A stretch of DNA of 8,061 nt from assembly GCA_002401525.1 (NCBI GenBank), contig NVTH01000156.1, positions 1 to 8,061 on the forward strand, read 5' to 3'. How positions within the stretch are numbered: the stretch's first letter is position 1; each line of letters begins with the position of its first letter. The stretch comes from Moraxellaceae bacterium. GTDB lineage: Bacteria > Pseudomonadota > Gammaproteobacteria > Pseudomonadales > UBA3067. Below the pieces are notes generated by a model. That model had not been told where the DNA came from, did not search any database, and saw nothing but the letters and a program-made list of their open reading frames with translations. Positions 6,868-8,061 of this stretch are shown here, piece after piece. The position numbers were made by a program, and so were the translations under genes.

Positions 6868-7158
6868 AACAATTAAAAACCAGTCAATTACATCCATTCG
6901 GTTATATACTACTGAAACCAAAGAAATAAAATTATGGCAAATCAGCACTAAAACACAGGCATTCAATCCAATCTACCATAGTCTTAAATAGGTGGGTCAG
7001 TTGAATCGATCAATTGGCTTAACAGATCAGGGAACAATGCCTTCAACCATGCTTTCAATAAGCCTTTCACCGGAACCACTTATTATTTAGCCCATCAATA
7101 AGTTGACCCGTTGGGGTGGCTATTTTGATGATTAAAAACCTTAACGTCTACCCCGCTA
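6868..7158 (+). other. 291-bp gap between prmA and the zinc-ribbon gene
   Basis: No gene of credible size is present. A -10-like TATACT (6905-6910) has no good -35 box. A 7-bp stem with one G-U pair (CAGTTGA 6999-7005, TCAATTG 7011-7017) could form in RNA; it lacks a T tract. A 17-codon frame (ATG 7037, stop 7088-7090) follows AGGGA (7029-7033) at ordinary spacing, and a 22-codon frame (7128-7196) follows GGGGTGG (7113-7119). Neither resembles a known peptide. No intrinsic terminator for prmA was found. Confidence 0.5.
7103..7132 (+). promoter_or_regulatory. Candidate promoter for the zinc-ribbon gene
   Basis: TTGACC (7103-7108, five of six -35 matches) and GATGAT (7127-7132, four of six -10 matches) are 18 bp apart. 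The transcript would start near 7139, about 20 nt before the ATG, giving a short leader without a clear Shine-Dalgarno. Consensus match by eye only. Confidence 0.3.
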
Positions 7159-8061
7159 ATGAATACAATTTGTCCCGACTGCAATGCAAGCTTTAACGTC
7201 ACAGAACAGCAGCTTTCGGTTGCTAAGGGCAAAGTCCGCTGCGGTTCTTGCTTGCATGTTTTCAATGCCATTGATCACATTGATGAAGAAATTATCCCAC
7301 CTGTCCTGACCTCTGAACACCCAAACCCTGAAATGGGAATTCAGAATATTTCCGCTGAAGAAGACGAAGCCTGGGCGCTAAAGCTCATTCAAGATGAGGG
7401 AGAAAGTGTTTCCGCCTCCACGGATGAAAGCACTGCCAATAATACCGCAGCGAAAAAAAACCCAGCGGCATCGCCTACACCAGCACCAAAACCGTCCAAA
7501 GCCAGCCCGAAACAAACCAGCGGTAACATACAAACCGAACTCACCGCCGCTCCGAAGTTTAATCCTCAATCGAATCAAATTGATTCAGAAGGATTCTCTG
7601 ACGGCTTCCAAGCGCTGAAGGACTTCGACGAAGATTCACCCATTAGTTTTTTTGGCTCGAAAGAAGACGCTGCATTACTCGCTGGCGATGAAGCCAGCAC
7701 AGATCACTGGGCAGAAGAGATGCTCAAGGAATTAGAACAAGAACCTGATTCCGACGCACTCTCTCCAAAATCAGAAATTGAAGGCGCACTCGACGAACTG
7801 GGATTCAACTCAGACCCGCCAGAATTCTTGCTAGACGAAGACGGTTTCTCATCAATGAACGACCCCATGTCGGACGACCCTTTAGGTTTAGGAACGCTAG
7901 AGCAAGAATTTAGTTTCGAAACAGAACACCAAGACGACCTCATCGATCCACAAATGTTGATCTCCAATATCAATGTGGAGCCAGTGGAGCTGTCTTTAGA
8001 AAGAGTCAGCGATCGACGCTTAAAACGAAACGCCCTGCATTTTTTCTCAGTACTCGTGGCG
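7159..8061 (+). CDS. Zinc-ribbon (MJ0042-type) protein with acidic linker, probable DUF3426 protein; 3' end outside window
   Basis: The reading frame is open from the ATG at 7159 to the window end, giving 301 residues and continuing. The N-terminus is a zinc ribbon: CPDC (5-8) and CGSC (28-31) within KVRCGSCLHVFNA (25-37), the pattern of the MJ0042 motif in DUF3426 proteins. A long low-complexity linker (about 38-275) is rich in Asp, Glu, Ser and Pro, with a Lys/Pro/Ala patch at 97-118. At the cut, the basic run RRLKR (286-290) and then ALHFFSVLVA (292-301) look like the start of the single membrane helix, so the zinc ribbon would be cytoplasmic and DUF3426 periplasmic. Its position after prmA is the usual one for this gammaproteobacterial protein, generally followed by dusB and fis. 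An in-frame TGA (7129-7131) and no other start codon in between fix the ATG, although its Shine-Dalgarno is poor. Function is unknown. DUF3426 itself is not visible and is inferred from context. Confidence 0.85.
   Translation, partial: MNTICPDCNASFNVTEQQLSVAKGKVRCGSCLHVFNAIDHIDEEIIPPVLTSEHPNPEMGIQNISAEEDEAWALKLIQDEGESVSASTDESTANNTAAKKNPAASPTPAPKPSKASPKQTSGNIQTELTAAPKFNPQSNQIDSEGFSDGFQALKDFDEDSPISFFGSKEDAALLAGDEASTDHWAEEMLKELEQEPDSDALSPKSEIEGALDELGFNSDPPEFLLDEDGFSSMNDPMSDDPLGLGTLEQEFSFETEHQDDLIDPQMLISNINVEPVELSLERVSDRRLKRNALHFFSVLVA

Noticed and set aside
6859..6884. ACTGG/CCAGT pairing after the prmA stop as a terminator
   Set aside because: Five base pairs around a 16-nt A/T-rich loop with no T tract do not make a credible intrinsic terminator.
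6994..7109. GGGTCA / TGACCC inverted repeats spanning 116 bp, considered as ends of a small mobile element
   Set aside because: Only 6 bp match, the flanks align poorly, and there is no target-site duplication. Six-base inverted pairs are expected by chance in an interval of this size.
7704..7973. A Ser-rich 89-codon minus-strand frame
   Set aside because: It is antisense to the acidic linker of the zinc-ribbon gene; the Ser-rich composition is what the reverse strand of Asp/Glu-rich codons yields.
1..8061. CRISPR arrays, tRNA or rRNA genes, insertion sequences, phage or toxin-antitoxin genes
   Set aside because: None was found on either strand; the coding content is typical chromosomal core genes.

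Overview
The window looks like chromosomal core sequence from a gammaproteobacterium, most likely a marine or aquatic lineage of the broad Pseudomonadales/Oceanospirillales/Cellvibrionales group. The evidence is protein family membership and gene order: a DUF2333 protein, DsbD, a type II dehydroquinase (AroQ), PrmA, and a zinc-ribbon/DUF3426-type protein. The order aroQ-...-prmA-DUF3426 is a familiar gammaproteobacterial backbone. Species cannot be read from the sequence, and no mobile element, phage gene, CRISPR array or RNA gene is visible.

Left half (1-3022), minus strand. A perfect 14-bp inverted repeat sits at the extreme left edge. Next is a 583-residue gene fusing an N-terminal PP2C-type protein phosphatase to a Ser/Thr protein kinase and a C-terminal membrane anchor. 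A strong intrinsic terminator (1902-1934) separates it from the upstream gene, a 345-residue membrane-anchored DUF2333 protein of unknown function. The two are therefore probably separate transcripts.

Middle (3023-3411). A 389-bp divergent intergenic region holds the outward promoters and no convincing gene.

Right half (3412-8061), plus strand. dsbD encodes a full-length periplasmic/inner-membrane disulfide reductase with all six catalytic cysteines. It is followed by a hairpin on its stop codon and a 13-bp tandem repeat, then aroQ (shikimate pathway), prmA (methylation of ribosomal protein L11) and, after a 291-bp gap, a zinc-ribbon protein cut by the window end. In most gammaproteobacteria accB and accC (acetyl-CoA carboxylase) lie between aroQ and prmA. 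Here only 62 bp separate those two genes, so accBC has been lost from or moved out of this locus.

The genes do not form one pathway. The right half is a housekeeping cluster and the left half a signalling protein plus an envelope protein of unknown role. I found no clearly new biological system. The items most worth a second look are the absent accBC pair, the opposed phosphatase-kinase chain, and the repeat/hairpin structure ahead of aroQ.
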